Source of the DNA: Chryseobacterium sp. JAH
GTDB lineage: Bacteria; Bacteroidota; Bacteroidia; Flavobacteriales; Weeksellaceae
Reading direction: 5' to 3'
Assembly: GCF_001507335.1 (NCBI RefSeq)
Contig: NZ_LMAH01000003.1
Location: forward strand, 682,001 to 746,000
DNA: 64,000 nucleotides
In this document: piece after piece, positions 25,072 to 34,116 of the stretch
How the letters are laid out: each line of letters opens with the position of its first letter
Numbering within the stretch: position 1 is the first letter of the stretch
The notes under the pieces: model-generated
The model's input: only the letters and a program-made list of their open reading frames with translations
What the model was told of the DNA's origin: nothing
Database searches by the model: none
Translations under genes and position numbers: made by a program

Positions 25072-25803
25072 ATGAAATGTGCAATAATAACAGGTGGTTC
25101 CCGAGGAATTGGTAGAGCAATCTGTATAAAACTGGCAGAAGAAAAAAATTATCATATTTTAATCAACTACACTTCTAACGAAGCTGCAGCAAAGGAAACT
25201 TTATCTAAAGTAGAAGAGTTGGGTTCTACAGGAGAAATTCTTAAATTCGATGTAGGAAATGCTGAAGAAACGCTGCAGGTTTTAAATGAATGGCAAGACA
25301 ATAATCCAAAGTCAGTTGTTGAGGTGATCGTCAATAATGCAGGAATCACGAGAGACGGACTATTCATGTGGATGCCAAGTGAAGACTGGAACTCAGTGAT
25401 TAATACGAGTTTAAACGGTTTTTATAACGTGACGAATTTCTTCATTCAGAAATTGTTGAGGAACAAATACGGTAGAATCATCAATATGGTTTCTGTTTCG
25501 GGAGTGAAAGGAACGGCCGGACAAACCAATTATTCAGCTGCAAAAGGTGCTTTAGTGGGAGTTACAAAAGCTTTGGCTCAGGAAGTTGCTAAAAGAAATA
25601 TCACAGTAAATGCTGTTGCACCAGGCTTCATTAAAACAGATATGACTCAGGATTTCAATGAAGATGAACTGAAAGCAATGATTCCTGCCAACCGTTTTGG
25701 AGAAGCTGAAGAAGTGGCAGATTTGGTTGCATTTTTAGCCTCAAAAAAATCTTCTTACATTACAGGAGAAATTATTAATATTAACGGAGGAATTTATTCA
25801 TAA
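25072..25803 (+). CDS. fabG: 3-oxoacyl-ACP reductase (FabG-like SDR)
   Basis: 243 residues: NADP-binding 'TGGSRGIGRA', 'NNAGITRDGLF', catalytic Ser in 'MVSVSGVKG' and 'YSAAKGALVG' (Tyr-x-x-x-Lys), and 'PGFIKTDMTQ'. It reduces the 3-oxoacyl group made by the neighbouring ketosynthases. Its place between TAL and a ketosynthase/ACP pair marks it as the pigment-locus reductase, a counterpart of ApeQ of aryl-polyene clusters, rather than the housekeeping FabG. Confidence 0.9.
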   Translation: MKCAIITGGSRGIGRAICIKLAEEKNYHILINYTSNEAAAKETLSKVEELGSTGEILKFDVGNAEETLQVLNEWQDNNPKSVVEVIVNNAGITRDGLFMWMPSEDWNSVINTSLNGFYNVTNFFIQKLLRNKYGRIINMVSVSGVKGTAGQTNYSAAKGALVGVTKALAQEVAKRNITVNAVAPGFIKTDMTQDFNEDELKAMIPANRFGEAEEVADLVAFLASKKSSYITGEIININGGIYS

Positions 25804-25868
25804 ATTAGGTAGCAGAAAAAGGTAGCAGTTGTGCAACCTAAATCTACAACCTACAACCTAAATTTTAA

Positions 25869-27089
25869 ATGGAAAATAGGGTAGTCATTACCGGAATGGG
25901 AATTTATTCTTGCATCGGAACTTCTTTGGAAGAAGTGAAAGAATCCCTGTATCAAGGTAAATCCGGAATTGTTTTAGTCGATGAGAGAAAAGAATTTGGT
26001 TTCAGATCAGGTCTTACCGGAGTTGTTCCCAAACCCGATTTAAAGAACCTTCTTAGCAGGCGTCAGCGTATAAGCATGGGCGAAGAGAGCGAATACGCTT
26101 ATCTTGCAACATTAGATGCTTTAAAACAGGCACATTTGGATCAGGACTTTTTAGACCAAAATGAGGTCGGAATTTTATATGGAAACGACAGTGTTTCTAA
26201 AGCGGTAGTTGAATCTATTGATATTGCAAGAGAGAAAAAAGACACCACTTTAATGGGTTCTGGTGCGATTTTCAAGTCGATGAACTCAACGGTCACGATG
26301 AATCTTTCCACAATTTTTAAATTGAGAGGAATTAATTTAACTATCAGTGCAGCTTGTGCGAGTGGTTCTCACTCGTTGGGGCTGGCTTACATGATGATAA
26401 AAAATGGTTTTCAGGATATTATCGTTTGCGGGGGCGCTCAGGAAACCAATAAATATTCCATGGCGAGTTTTGATGGATTAGGTGTTTTTTCGGTAAGAGA
26501 AAGTGAGCCAACAAAAGCTTCGCGACCATTTGATTCGGACCGGGACGGTTTAATTCCAAGTGGAGGTGCGGCATCTTTAATTGTTGAAAGCCTAGAATCG
26601 GCACAAAAAAGAGGTGCTACTATTTTAGGAGAAATCATTGGATATGGTTTTTCTTCAAATGGCGGTCACATTTCTACACCGAATATTGAAGGCCCTGCTT
26701 TAGCTATGAACCGAGCTTTGAAACAATCTGGTTTAGAAGTGAAAGATATCAACTATATCAATGCTCATGCTACTTCAACACCGATTGGTGATGCCAACGA
26801 AGCAAAAGCAATTCACGAAATTTTCGGAAGTGAAGTTCCTGTGAGTTCCACAAAATCAATGACCGGTCATGAATGTTGGATGGCAGGAGCAAGTGAAGTG
26901 ATTTATTCAATTTTGATGATGCAGAACGATTTTGTTGCACCTAATATCAATTTGGAAAATCCCGATGAAGACGCAAAAAAGATAAATTTAATCTCTGAAA
27001 CAAAAAATCAAAAAATTGACGTATTTTTGTCGAATTCTTTCGGATTTGGGGGAACCAACTCCGCATTAATCGTTAAAAAATTTAAGTAA
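25869..27089 (+). CDS. Beta-ketoacyl-ACP synthase (KAS I/II type), flexirubin locus
   Basis: 406 residues with the full Cys-His-His triad: Cys163 in 'SAACASGSHS', His in 'NAHATSTPIGD' and His in 'STKSMTGHECWMAGASE', so it is a working condensing enzyme. It is followed 4 bases later by an ACP gene. In aryl-polyene pathways it would extend the coumaroyl chain with malonyl-ACP. The locus has two other active ketosynthases, so which step it serves is open. Confidence 0.9.
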   Translation: MENRVVITGMGIYSCIGTSLEEVKESLYQGKSGIVLVDERKEFGFRSGLTGVVPKPDLKNLLSRRQRISMGEESEYAYLATLDALKQAHLDQDFLDQNEVGILYGNDSVSKAVVESIDIAREKKDTTLMGSGAIFKSMNSTVTMNLSTIFKLRGINLTISAACASGSHSLGLAYMMIKNGFQDIIVCGGAQETNKYSMASFDGLGVFSVRESEPTKASRPFDSDRDGLIPSGGAASLIVESLESAQKRGATILGEIIGYGFSSNGGHISTPNIEGPALAMNRALKQSGLEVKDINYINAHATSTPIGDANEAKAIHEIFGSEVPVSSTKSMTGHECWMAGASEVIYSILMMQNDFVAPNINLENPDEDAKKINLISETKNQKIDVFLSNSFGFGGTNSALIVKKFK

Positions 27090-27093
27090 AAAC

Positions 27094-27348
27094 ATGGAAA
27101 GAGAAAAAATTGTTGCCATTGCTAATGATTTTTTAATCAATGAATTTGAGGTAGATGGTGATGAAATCAGCAATGATGCCCATTTCAAGAAGACTTTGGG
27201 TTTAGACAGTTTGGATTATATCGATTTGGTGGTAGTCATTGAATCAAATTTTGGGGTGAAATTAGGTGAAGCAGATTTTAAAAATATTATCACTTTTGAC
27301 GATTTCTACTCCACAATAGAAAGCAAAATCACAGAAAAAAACGCATAA
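27094..27348 (+). CDS. Acyl carrier protein (first)
   Basis: 84 residues, one helical ACP domain with the phosphopantetheine serine in 'LGLDSLDYIDLVVVIE'. It is adjacent to a ketosynthase and is probably the carrier for polyene assembly. The locus encodes a second ACP at 38730, so carriers may be divided between the polyene and the dialkylresorcinol branches. Confidence 0.92.
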   Translation: MEREKIVAIANDFLINEFEVDGDEISNDAHFKKTLGLDSLDYIDLVVVIESNFGVKLGEADFKNIITFDDFYSTIESKITEKNA

Positions 27349-27457
27349 TTATTGATTGAATTTTTACTTTAAAAATGTAGCAATATAGCACGGTAGCGAT
27401 TTACAATGTGGAAAATAATTGTTAATTTACTATAGTGATAAGTTGTAAATTGAGTTT

Positions 27458-28342
27458 ATGAGCAAGTGGAATGGCAAATCTAAAGGCACAATCTTAGGTT
27501 ATAGAATCTTTGTGTGGTGCATTAGAAATATGGGAATCAGGAGTTCTTATTTTGTGCTTTATTTTGTTGCAACTTATTATTCGCTATTCGAGAAAAAAAG
27601 TAATTTCTACATTTCCTACTACTTTCAGAGAAGATTAAACTATGGGTATTGGAAGTCTAAATTTTCTATCTTTAAAAGCTACTTCACGTTCGGAACAGTT
27701 TTGATTGATAAAACTGCAATTTCCGCAGGTTTGCGAAAAAAATTCACCTTCGAATTTGACGGTATTGAAAACCTTCGGAATCTTTTATCGGAAAAAAAAG
27801 GTGGTGTCCTCATCAGTGCCCACATCGGAAATTTTGAAATTGCCGAGTATTTTTTTGCAGAAATTGATTTCGATTGTCAGATAAATCTAGTGACTACCGA
27901 TCAGGAAGTTACAGTGATTAAAGAATATCTTGAAAGCGTCACCGTTAAAAAAAGCGATATCAAATTTATCTATATAAAAGAAGATATGTCTCATATTTTC
28001 GATATCAATGAGGCTTTATCAAAAAATGAATTAATTTGCTTCACAGGTGATCGCTATTTTGAGGGTTCAAAATTTTTGGAGGCAGATTTACTTGGTAAAA
28101 GCGCTAAGTTTCCTGCCGGTCCGTTTCTTATAGCTTCAAGATTAGGAGTGCCCGTGGTATATGTATATGTGATGAAAGAAAAAAATCTTCACTATCACTT
28201 ATACGCAAGAGTGGCTCAGCAAGTTAAAAAACGAGACGCACAAGGACTTTTAAATTCTTATACCCAAAATCTGGAGTCGATGATTCTAAAATATCCACTT
28301 CAATGGTTCAATTACTTCGATTTTTGGGATGATGTAGATTGA
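27458..28342 (+). CDS. LpxL/HtrB-like lysophospholipid-type acyltransferase
   Basis: 294 residues with the HX4E catalytic motif in 'SAHIGNFEIAEYF' and 'FTGDRYFEG', typical of the LpxL (lipid A acyltransferase) family, plus one N-terminal membrane helix. These use acyl-ACP donors at the inner membrane. In flexirubin and aryl-polyene clusters such an enzyme is the candidate for ester bond formation between the aryl polyene acid and the dialkylresorcinol. Confidence 0.85.
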   Translation: MSKWNGKSKGTILGYRIFVWCIRNMGIRSSYFVLYFVATYYSLFEKKSNFYISYYFQRRLNYGYWKSKFSIFKSYFTFGTVLIDKTAISAGLRKKFTFEFDGIENLRNLLSEKKGGVLISAHIGNFEIAEYFFAEIDFDCQINLVTTDQEVTVIKEYLESVTVKKSDIKFIYIKEDMSHIFDINEALSKNELICFTGDRYFEGSKFLEADLLGKSAKFPAGPFLIASRLGVPVVYVYVMKEKNLHYHLYARVAQQVKKRDAQGLLNSYTQNLESMILKYPLQWFNYFDFWDDVD

Positions 28343-28679
28343 TTATTTCCATATTAGATTTTTACTTTTGTTGAATAGCTGTCAAGGCAATTTTATAACC
28401 GCTATTTCTAGCCTCCAATCCCACTTTCTTCGGTCACTGCGAGCAAGGTGAAACAATATAATAGGTTTAGCATTCATAATGCCAGAAAAAAAATCCCAAT
28501 CAGGCTGGCTGCATACATTCAATAGCTTAAAATTGCGAAATATTGTGTACTTTGCTGAGTGAAAGCACAAATTTGACAAAATCAAAGGGCTTTATGAACG
28601 AAGAATATTTTCAATTATTTTATAAAAAATATTAGAGTTCTATTCATTAAAGAAAACTTATAACTAATTTTTTTCTCCT
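28343..28679. other. Intergenic region without a supportable gene
   Basis: 337 bases before the FAD enzyme. Around 28432-28456 the sequence resembles a decayed copy of the common 'GTCATTGCGAGCGAAGCGAAG' type interspersed repeat. No terminator or clear promoter was recognised. Confidence 0.55.
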
Positions 28680-30218
28680 TTGAAAAAACAATACGACATA
28701 TTGGTCATTGGCAGCGGTCTCGGTGGCCTTGTTTCTGCGCTTATTTTAGCGAAAGAAGGACTAAAGGTCTGCGTGCTTGAAAAAAACAATCAGTATGGCG
28801 GAAACCTACAGACTTTCTCGAGGGATAAATTAATTTTCGATACGGGAGTGCATTATCTCGGAGGACTTTCGGAAGGACAAAATCTTCATCATTTCTTTTC
28901 TTATTTAGAAATTATCAATGATCTCGAGCTCCATAAAATGGATGAAAACGGATATGATAAAATCACGTTTGAAGATGATGAAAACGAATATCCTCATGCG
29001 CAGGGTTACGAGAATTTTGTAAAGCAGCTTTCAACATATTTCCCTGATGAAAAAGAAAATCTCGAAAATTATTGTGAAGAAATTCAAAGGGTTTGCAATT
29101 ATTTTCCGAGGTATAACGTGGTTGGACAAAACAATTACAACGAAGAGATCCTCCATCTCAACACCAAAAGATTTATCGAGTCGATTACGGCTAACGAAAA
29201 CCTTCAGGCAGTGTTGTTAGGTTCAAATTTTCTTTATGCAGGAGATTCTGAAAATATACCTTTTTACGTTCATGCTCTGACAGTTAATTCTTACATACAA
29301 AGTTCATACAAGTGCGTGAAAGGCGGAAGTCAGATTTCCAAATTGCTCATTAAAAAATTGAGGGAGTATGGGGCAGATGTATACAAACATTCTGAGGTTT
29401 CTGAAATGATTTTTAATGAAGATAATACCATGACCTCAGTTAAGACTAAGCAGGGAAAAGAATATTCGGCAAAACAGTTTATATCCAATATAGAAATTCG
29501 CTCTGCGCTTAAGATGATAGGAGAAAGTAGATTGAAGAAATCCTTTCTAAACAGGGTCTTAAGTTGGGAACCTGTATCTTCATGCTTCAGTGTCTATATA
29601 GTTTTGAAGCCCAATACGATTGCCAATTTTAATTATAATATTTACCATTTCTCCTCTAAAGATTTAGTTTGGAATTCATTTCGTTATGAGAAAGAAAAAT
29701 GGCCGGCAACTTATATGCTTTCCTCAACACCTTCGAAGCATCATGGGGAATTTGCAGAAAGCCTTACGGCGATTTCTTACATGGATTTTGAAGAAGTCAC
29801 AGAATGGGAGAATACCTTTAATACTATCGCTGATCAATCCGAAAGAGACGAACTGTATGGGAAATTTAAGCAGGAGAAGGCCGATAAAATGATAGATGCT
29901 TTAGAAAAGAAAATGACCCATATTAGGGATTCTATAAAAAGTGTCTACACATCTTCTCCATTGTCTTACCGTGATTATATTGGAAGCTACGAAGGAAATA
30001 TGTACGGTTATATAAAGGCTTCAGAAAACCCTTTAAAAACAATGGTTTCGCCGCGAACTAAAATAGAAAATCTTTTTTTGACAGGACAATCGGTTAATAT
30101 GCACGGGATTTTAGGATGTACCATCGGAGCTTTCAATACCTGTGCAGAGATTTTGGGTAGGGAAATAATTGATGAACGTTTGACAAAAATGAATAATAAA
30201 AAAAGATGTGAAAAATAG
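28680..30218 (+). CDS. CrtI-like (phytoene desaturase family) FAD oxidoreductase
   Basis: 512 residues starting at TTG 28680; no nearby ATG gives the FAD motif. It has the Rossmann 'ILVIGSGLGGLVSALILA', 'VLEKNNQYGGNLQTFSRDKL', 'FDTGVHYLGG' and the C-terminal FAD-binding 'LFLTGQSVNMHGILGCTIGA' of CrtI/carotenoid isomerase-like proteins. No other carotenoid gene is nearby. In this locus it could dehydrogenate or isomerise the polyene or saturate/desaturate the resorcinol chain. It overlaps the next gene by 11 bases. Confidence 0.82.
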   Translation: MKKQYDILVIGSGLGGLVSALILAKEGLKVCVLEKNNQYGGNLQTFSRDKLIFDTGVHYLGGLSEGQNLHHFFSYLEIINDLELHKMDENGYDKITFEDDENEYPHAQGYENFVKQLSTYFPDEKENLENYCEEIQRVCNYFPRYNVVGQNNYNEEILHLNTKRFIESITANENLQAVLLGSNFLYAGDSENIPFYVHALTVNSYIQSSYKCVKGGSQISKLLIKKLREYGADVYKHSEVSEMIFNEDNTMTSVKTKQGKEYSAKQFISNIEIRSALKMIGESRLKKSFLNRVLSWEPVSSCFSVYIVLKPNTIANFNYNIYHFSSKDLVWNSFRYEKEKWPATYMLSSTPSKHHGEFAESLTAISYMDFEEVTEWENTFNTIADQSERDELYGKFKQEKADKMIDALEKKMTHIRDSIKSVYTSSPLSYRDYIGSYEGNMYGYIKASENPLKTMVSPRTKIENLFLTGQSVNMHGILGCTIGAFNTCAEILGREIIDERLTKMNNKKRCEK

Positions 30219-31938
30219 AGGTAACATACATTCTATCATTCAAAACAGAACGAGATGTAATGGTCAGAATAGCAGGATTTTTGTTGTTCTGTGGATCAGC
30301 CTTATTCTCATTTGTAATCTTATTTCTTGTGGCGTCAGAAGATCAGTAAAACATATTCCTGATGTGAGCCAATATTCTTTAGAAATCCCAAAAGTCAACA
30401 AGATTAATGATTCTTCTTTTAGTTTTAATCAAAATTATTTAACCAAAAACAGGCAACAACTCTGGGAATTATATATCAAAGGAAATGCGCTGCAGTTGGG
30501 TTATAATAACGGCGCTTTAACACAGAATTTAATGCAGAGGCAGGAAGATATTTTCTTTTCAAAAGTAAAGGGCTTTGTTCCCTCTAAATTTAAACAGAAT
30601 CTTTTAAGAGGCTTCCTGAAATGGTATAATCGCAAAATGTACCTGAATGTAAGAGATGATTTTCAGGTAGAATTGTATGGCTTATCTCAGTATTCATCAG
30701 ATAAATATGATTTTGTTGCGCCGAAATTAAGGAGGGCAATGTATCTGCACGGAGCGCACGATATTGGCCATGCCATGCGGGACCTTATGGTCGTAGGTTG
30801 TACTTCGCTCGCCGTGTGGAATGAGAATACGGAAGACGGTGATTTACTTATTGGAAGAAATTTTGATTTTTCTGTGGGTGAAGATTTTGCTAAAAACAAA
30901 TTAATAGAATTTGTAGAACCTGAAAACGGAATTCCATACCTGTCAGTAAGCTGGCCGGGAATGATTGGTGTTGTATCCGGAATGAATAAAGAGGGAATTA
31001 CGGTAACAATTAATGCCGGAAAATCTAAAATTCCTTTAACGGCAAAAACGCCAATTTCTTTGGTTACAAGGGAGATTCTTCAATATGCCAAAAACATTAA
31101 TCAAGCGATCGCCATTGCTAAAAAAAGAAAAGTTTTTGTTTCAGAATCTATTTTGGTGGGAAGTGCGAATGACAAAAAAGCAGTAATCATTGAGGTTTCG
31201 CCAGATAACTTTGGTGTTTACGATGTTGCCAATTCTAGCAGGGTTTTATGTACCAATCATTTTCAGTCTGATGCATATAAAGATGATAAAAGAAATCAAA
31301 AACATATAGTAGCAAGCCACTCAGAATATAGATATGAAAAGCTTCAGGAATTGTTGTGTGAAAACTCAAAGCTCAATCCCGAAAAAATTGCAGCAATCTT
31401 AAGAGATAGATCAGGTCTGAAAGATAAAAGTATAGGATTGGGAAATGAGAAAGCTATCAACCAGCTTTTAGCTCATCATGCGGTTATTTTTTCTCCTGAA
31501 AAAAGACTGGTATGGGTTTCTTCGAGTCCTTATCAGTTGGGGGAATTTGTTTGTTATGATTTGAATGAAATTTTTTCAGATAATAGATTGAGTAAGGGGC
31601 AATTTGCAAAATCAGAGTTGAATATTGCTAAAGATCCTTTTGCAGATTCTCAAGAATTTGAGAATTATGAAGTTTTCAAGATCATAGATTCCGAAATAAG
31701 TGATGCAATTAAAAATGGCAATATCATTTTAACAGAAGGCAGTATTTCAGATTACCAGTCGCTTAATCCCGATTTTTGGTGGACATATTATCAGGCTGGA
31801 AGATATTATTTTATACATAAAGAATATACTAAAGCAAAGATTGAATTTGAAAAAGCCTTGACAAAGGAAATTACTACAGTTCCCGATAAAGATAATGTTG
31901 AGAATTACTTAAAGAAAACCATTAAGAAATTAAAATGA
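30208..31938 (+). CDS. C45-family Ntn-hydrolase-like acyltransferase, lipoprotein with C-terminal TPR-like end
   Basis: 576 residues from GTG 30208, overlapping the FAD gene by 11 bases. A hydrophobic segment ends in 'LICNLISCGVRRS', a lipobox at about residue 43, so it is probably lipid-anchored and periplasm-facing. The catalytic domain has 'VVGCTSLAVWNENTEDGDLL', 'IGRNFDFS', placing nucleophile Cys near residue 198 as in acyl-CoA:6-aminopenicillanate acyltransferase (C45). Residues of about 525-560 look like one TPR unit. In aryl-polyene-type clusters it may transfer or hydrolyse an acyl group; the role is inferred. Confidence 0.8.
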   Translation: MKNRGNIHSIIQNRTRCNGQNSRIFVVLWISLILICNLISCGVRRSVKHIPDVSQYSLEIPKVNKINDSSFSFNQNYLTKNRQQLWELYIKGNALQLGYNNGALTQNLMQRQEDIFFSKVKGFVPSKFKQNLLRGFLKWYNRKMYLNVRDDFQVELYGLSQYSSDKYDFVAPKLRRAMYLHGAHDIGHAMRDLMVVGCTSLAVWNENTEDGDLLIGRNFDFSVGEDFAKNKLIEFVEPENGIPYLSVSWPGMIGVVSGMNKEGITVTINAGKSKIPLTAKTPISLVTREILQYAKNINQAIAIAKKRKVFVSESILVGSANDKKAVIIEVSPDNFGVYDVANSSRVLCTNHFQSDAYKDDKRNQKHIVASHSEYRYEKLQELLCENSKLNPEKIAAILRDRSGLKDKSIGLGNEKAINQLLAHHAVIFSPEKRLVWVSSSPYQLGEFVCYDLNEIFSDNRLSKGQFAKSELNIAKDPFADSQEFENYEVFKIIDSEISDAIKNGNIILTEGSISDYQSLNPDFWWTYYQAGRYYFIHKEYTKAKIEFEKALTKEITTVPDKDNVENYLKKTIKKLK

Positions 31939-32060
31939 TTTTTTATGTTTGAACCGCTTAATTATTCGATGAAGATATAGATCTTTTCAGATAATACTTT
32001 ACTCATTTCTGTGAATGTTAAGTTGGAAAAAAATTATGATAAGTCTGAAAAATTAAATTT

Positions 32061-32088
32061 TTAAAGCCTGCTATGCTTTAATTTTTTC
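32061..32088 (+). terminator. Weak terminator after the C45-family gene
   Basis: TTAAAGC (32061-32067) pairs with GCTTTAA (32075-32081) and is followed by T's. It overlaps the stop of the converging GT2 gene. Confidence 0.4.
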
Positions 32089-33255
32089 GTTGTCAGGACT
32101 TACTTTATTCAAGAACAAAAAGGTGATGGTTCCTGAGAATAAAGACATTACAGTCGCTAAAATCAGACTTCCAATCACATATTGAAGCAGATTGTTTTTC
32201 ACCAAATCAAAATTTAATTCCTGATTGAAAATATTGCTTTCTCCGCTCACAAAAGGAGCTCCCAAAAAGAGGGAAGCAGCAATGATAAAAGGAATGAATG
32301 GTGGGAGACTTACATTTGATGCGACAAACGCCAGAACTTTGTTGAGTTTGAAAAGTACAGATAAAGAAATCACAAGAAGCGTGTGAAGTCCCCAGAGCGG
32401 TGAGAAGCCTATGAAGACGCCTAAAGCAACAGAAAAGGCTTTTGTACGAGTGCTTCCGTCACTTTCTAAAATATCTTCCTGAATGAATCTTTTAAAACTT
32501 TTTTTTTTGAAATTATTTATGAAATTTCGAGGTATAATATAGAGTAAAGTAATGGTTACCAAAATAGTATTTAGAATACTGATTCGTGTAAAATCTTTGA
32601 AAGGTCTGAAATGAGAAACTCTTTCAGCAGGATCATACAGAACTTTGATTGGAACATTTTTTACAGGAATATGTTTCCAGGCTGTTCTTACTATGATTTC
32701 AATTTCAAATTCGAATTTTGGAGTAAAATACTTCTTAGGAATTTTATGTAAAGGATATAATCGGTAACCAGACTGTGTATCTTCCAATTTAATTCCGGTT
32801 TCAAACCAAAACCAGAAGTTAGAAAATCGGTTGCCAAAGCTGCTTTTCTTAGGAATTCCGTCTTGGAACATGTTTCGGTTCCCAATCAGTAAAATATCTT
32901 CTTTTTCGTGCAACAAAGCCTCTACAAACACTGGAATGTCGTCAGGATAATGCTGTCCGTCAGAATCAATGGTTATTGCGTGGTCAAAGCCTGATTTTTT
33001 TGCTTTTCTGAAGCCAATCTTCAAAGCATTGCCTTTTCCTTTGTTTTCCGGTAAATTGATGATGGAAACCTGAGAATAGGTCTTTAATATTTCTGAAGTG
33101 GAATCGGTAGAACCGTCATTAATAACAATGATGTTTTGTGTATAGGTCAAAACACCATCAAGTACTCTCCTGAGAGTTTTCTCATTATTATAACTAGGAA
33201 TTAAAATGCATATTTTCCTATCAATAATTGAGCGCTGTACTTCAGAGAGTGTCAT
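32071..33255 (-). CDS. GT2 glycosyltransferase fused to a DUF2062 membrane domain
   Basis: 394 residues. Residues of about 12-230 form a GT-A domain of dolichyl-phosphate-mannose-synthase type ('CILIPSYNNEKTLRRVLDGV', 'ITIDSDGQHYPDDI' with the DxD-like site). Residues of about 265-385 are a DUF2062 segment with membrane helices ('FIGFSPLWGLHTLLVISLSV'). The fusion is common in flexirubin and aryl-polyene type loci (ApeJ/ApeK-like). It is the last gene of the long minus-strand series and one base after its neighbour. Confidence 0.88.
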   Translation of the reverse strand: MTLSEVQRSIIDRKICILIPSYNNEKTLRRVLDGVLTYTQNIIVINDGSTDSTSEILKTYSQVSIINLPENKGKGNALKIGFRKAKKSGFDHAITIDSDGQHYPDDIPVFVEALLHEKEDILLIGNRNMFQDGIPKKSSFGNRFSNFWFWFETGIKLEDTQSGYRLYPLHKIPKKYFTPKFEFEIEIIVRTAWKHIPVKNVPIKVLYDPAERVSHFRPFKDFTRISILNTILVTITLLYIIPRNFINNFKKKSFKRFIQEDILESDGSTRTKAFSVALGVFIGFSPLWGLHTLLVISLSVLFKLNKVLAFVASNVSLPPFIPFIIAASLFLGAPFVSGESNIFNQELNFDLVKNNLLQYVIGSLILATVMSLFSGTITFLFLNKVSPDNEKIKA

Positions 33256-33741
33256 TTATTTTAATGAATTTTTTTCAGTTGCTGTCATCGTTTTAGACTG
33301 CATCGCAAATTTTTTAATATACACTTTCAACCCAGCATTTTGTTTTGAATAATTTTTGATAATAAATGCTTTGTCTTCTTTTAAATTTTTAGAGTAGCCA
33401 ACAATTTTCGGAATGTTTTCCTGAACGCTCATTCTGATCACTCTCAGTTCGACATTGTTGGGATTAGATTTTATGATGCTTTCAAGGTTTACTGCACCAG
33501 ATTTTACGAAAGATTTTCTTTTGTTTTTTTCGGTCGTTACTTTAGCTTCGAGGATTTCTGCGGCAGCTTTATATGCCGAAATTACAGGCTCAGAAGATGA
33601 TTTTTTTTCAGCCAGTTCAATGAATTTTTTCGCACCTTCTGTAGAAAGGTTTGCCTTAGAATAAGAATTTCTTAACTCTTCAAGATCTCCACTCTGAAAA
33701 AGTAAAAATAGGCCTGCGAATAATGATAAAATCAGTTTCAT
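33256..33741 (-). CDS. Secreted hypothetical protein, 161 residues
   Basis: A signal peptide (about 1-17) is followed by an all-helical domain with 'IELAEKKSSSEPVISAYKAA' and 'NPNNVELRVIRMSVQENIPK', the second recalling a TPR-type helix. It overlaps the upstream dehydratase gene by 4 bases and is followed directly by the glycosyltransferase gene. Function unknown; a periplasmic accessory role in pigment assembly is inferred from the operon. Confidence 0.7.
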   Translation of the reverse strand: MKLILSLFAGLFLLFQSGDLEELRNSYSKANLSTEGAKKFIELAEKKSSSEPVISAYKAAAEILEAKVTTEKNKRKSFVKSGAVNLESIIKSNPNNVELRVIRMSVQENIPKIVGYSKNLKEDKAFIIKNYSKQNAGLKVYIKKFAMQSKTMTATEKNSLK

Positions 33742-34115
33742 GTCAATAAGGTATAATGTACAGACATTTTCAATGCAATAGTCTCGCCAAATGAGGTTGT
33801 GTTTTTTACCTTCACATTGCTTTCTTCTTCCTTGATGTCGAGTTGCATTTTCAATTCAGGTGTTTCAAATGGATTAATAATGGCCATGAATTTTACATTG
33901 GAAGCTGATCTTAAAAATAACTTCTTCCCTGTGAATTCTTCCGTTAATTCTTTTACAATCTGCATCATACAAACACCTGGCGTTACAGGATTTCCTGGAA
34001 AATGACCATTGAAAATATCATGATCTTTATTCAGCTTAATGTTTGCTATAAAACTTCCATTTTCTGTTTTTTCGGAGCTTTCTAAAGTATAAAAATCTGT
34101 AAGTATGGTCTGCAT
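33738..34115 (-). CDS. FabZ-like hotdog protein with Glu to Gln change at the active site
   Basis: 125 residues of hotdog fold with catalytic His38 in 'NGHFPGNPVTPGVCMMQIVK'. FabZ proteins have Glu where this one has Gln52 (FabZ 'PGVLxxEA', here 'PGVCMMQI'), so normal dehydration chemistry may be altered. In the operon it would serve as 3-hydroxyacyl-ACP dehydratase (ApeI-like) or as a non-standard hotdog protein. It is one base from the next gene. Confidence 0.82.
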   Translation of the reverse strand: MQTILTDFYTLESSEKTENGSFIANIKLNKDHDIFNGHFPGNPVTPGVCMMQIVKELTEEFTGKKLFLRSASNVKFMAIINPFETPELKMQLDIKEEESNVKVKNTTSFGETIALKMSVHYTLLT

Positions 34116-34116
34116 T

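Noticed and set aside
28382..28585. A 67-codon minus-strand ORF in the spacer before the CrtI-like gene
   Set aside because: It overlaps a decayed interspersed-repeat-like sequence, has no recognisable pattern and no neighbours on its strand; probably chance.
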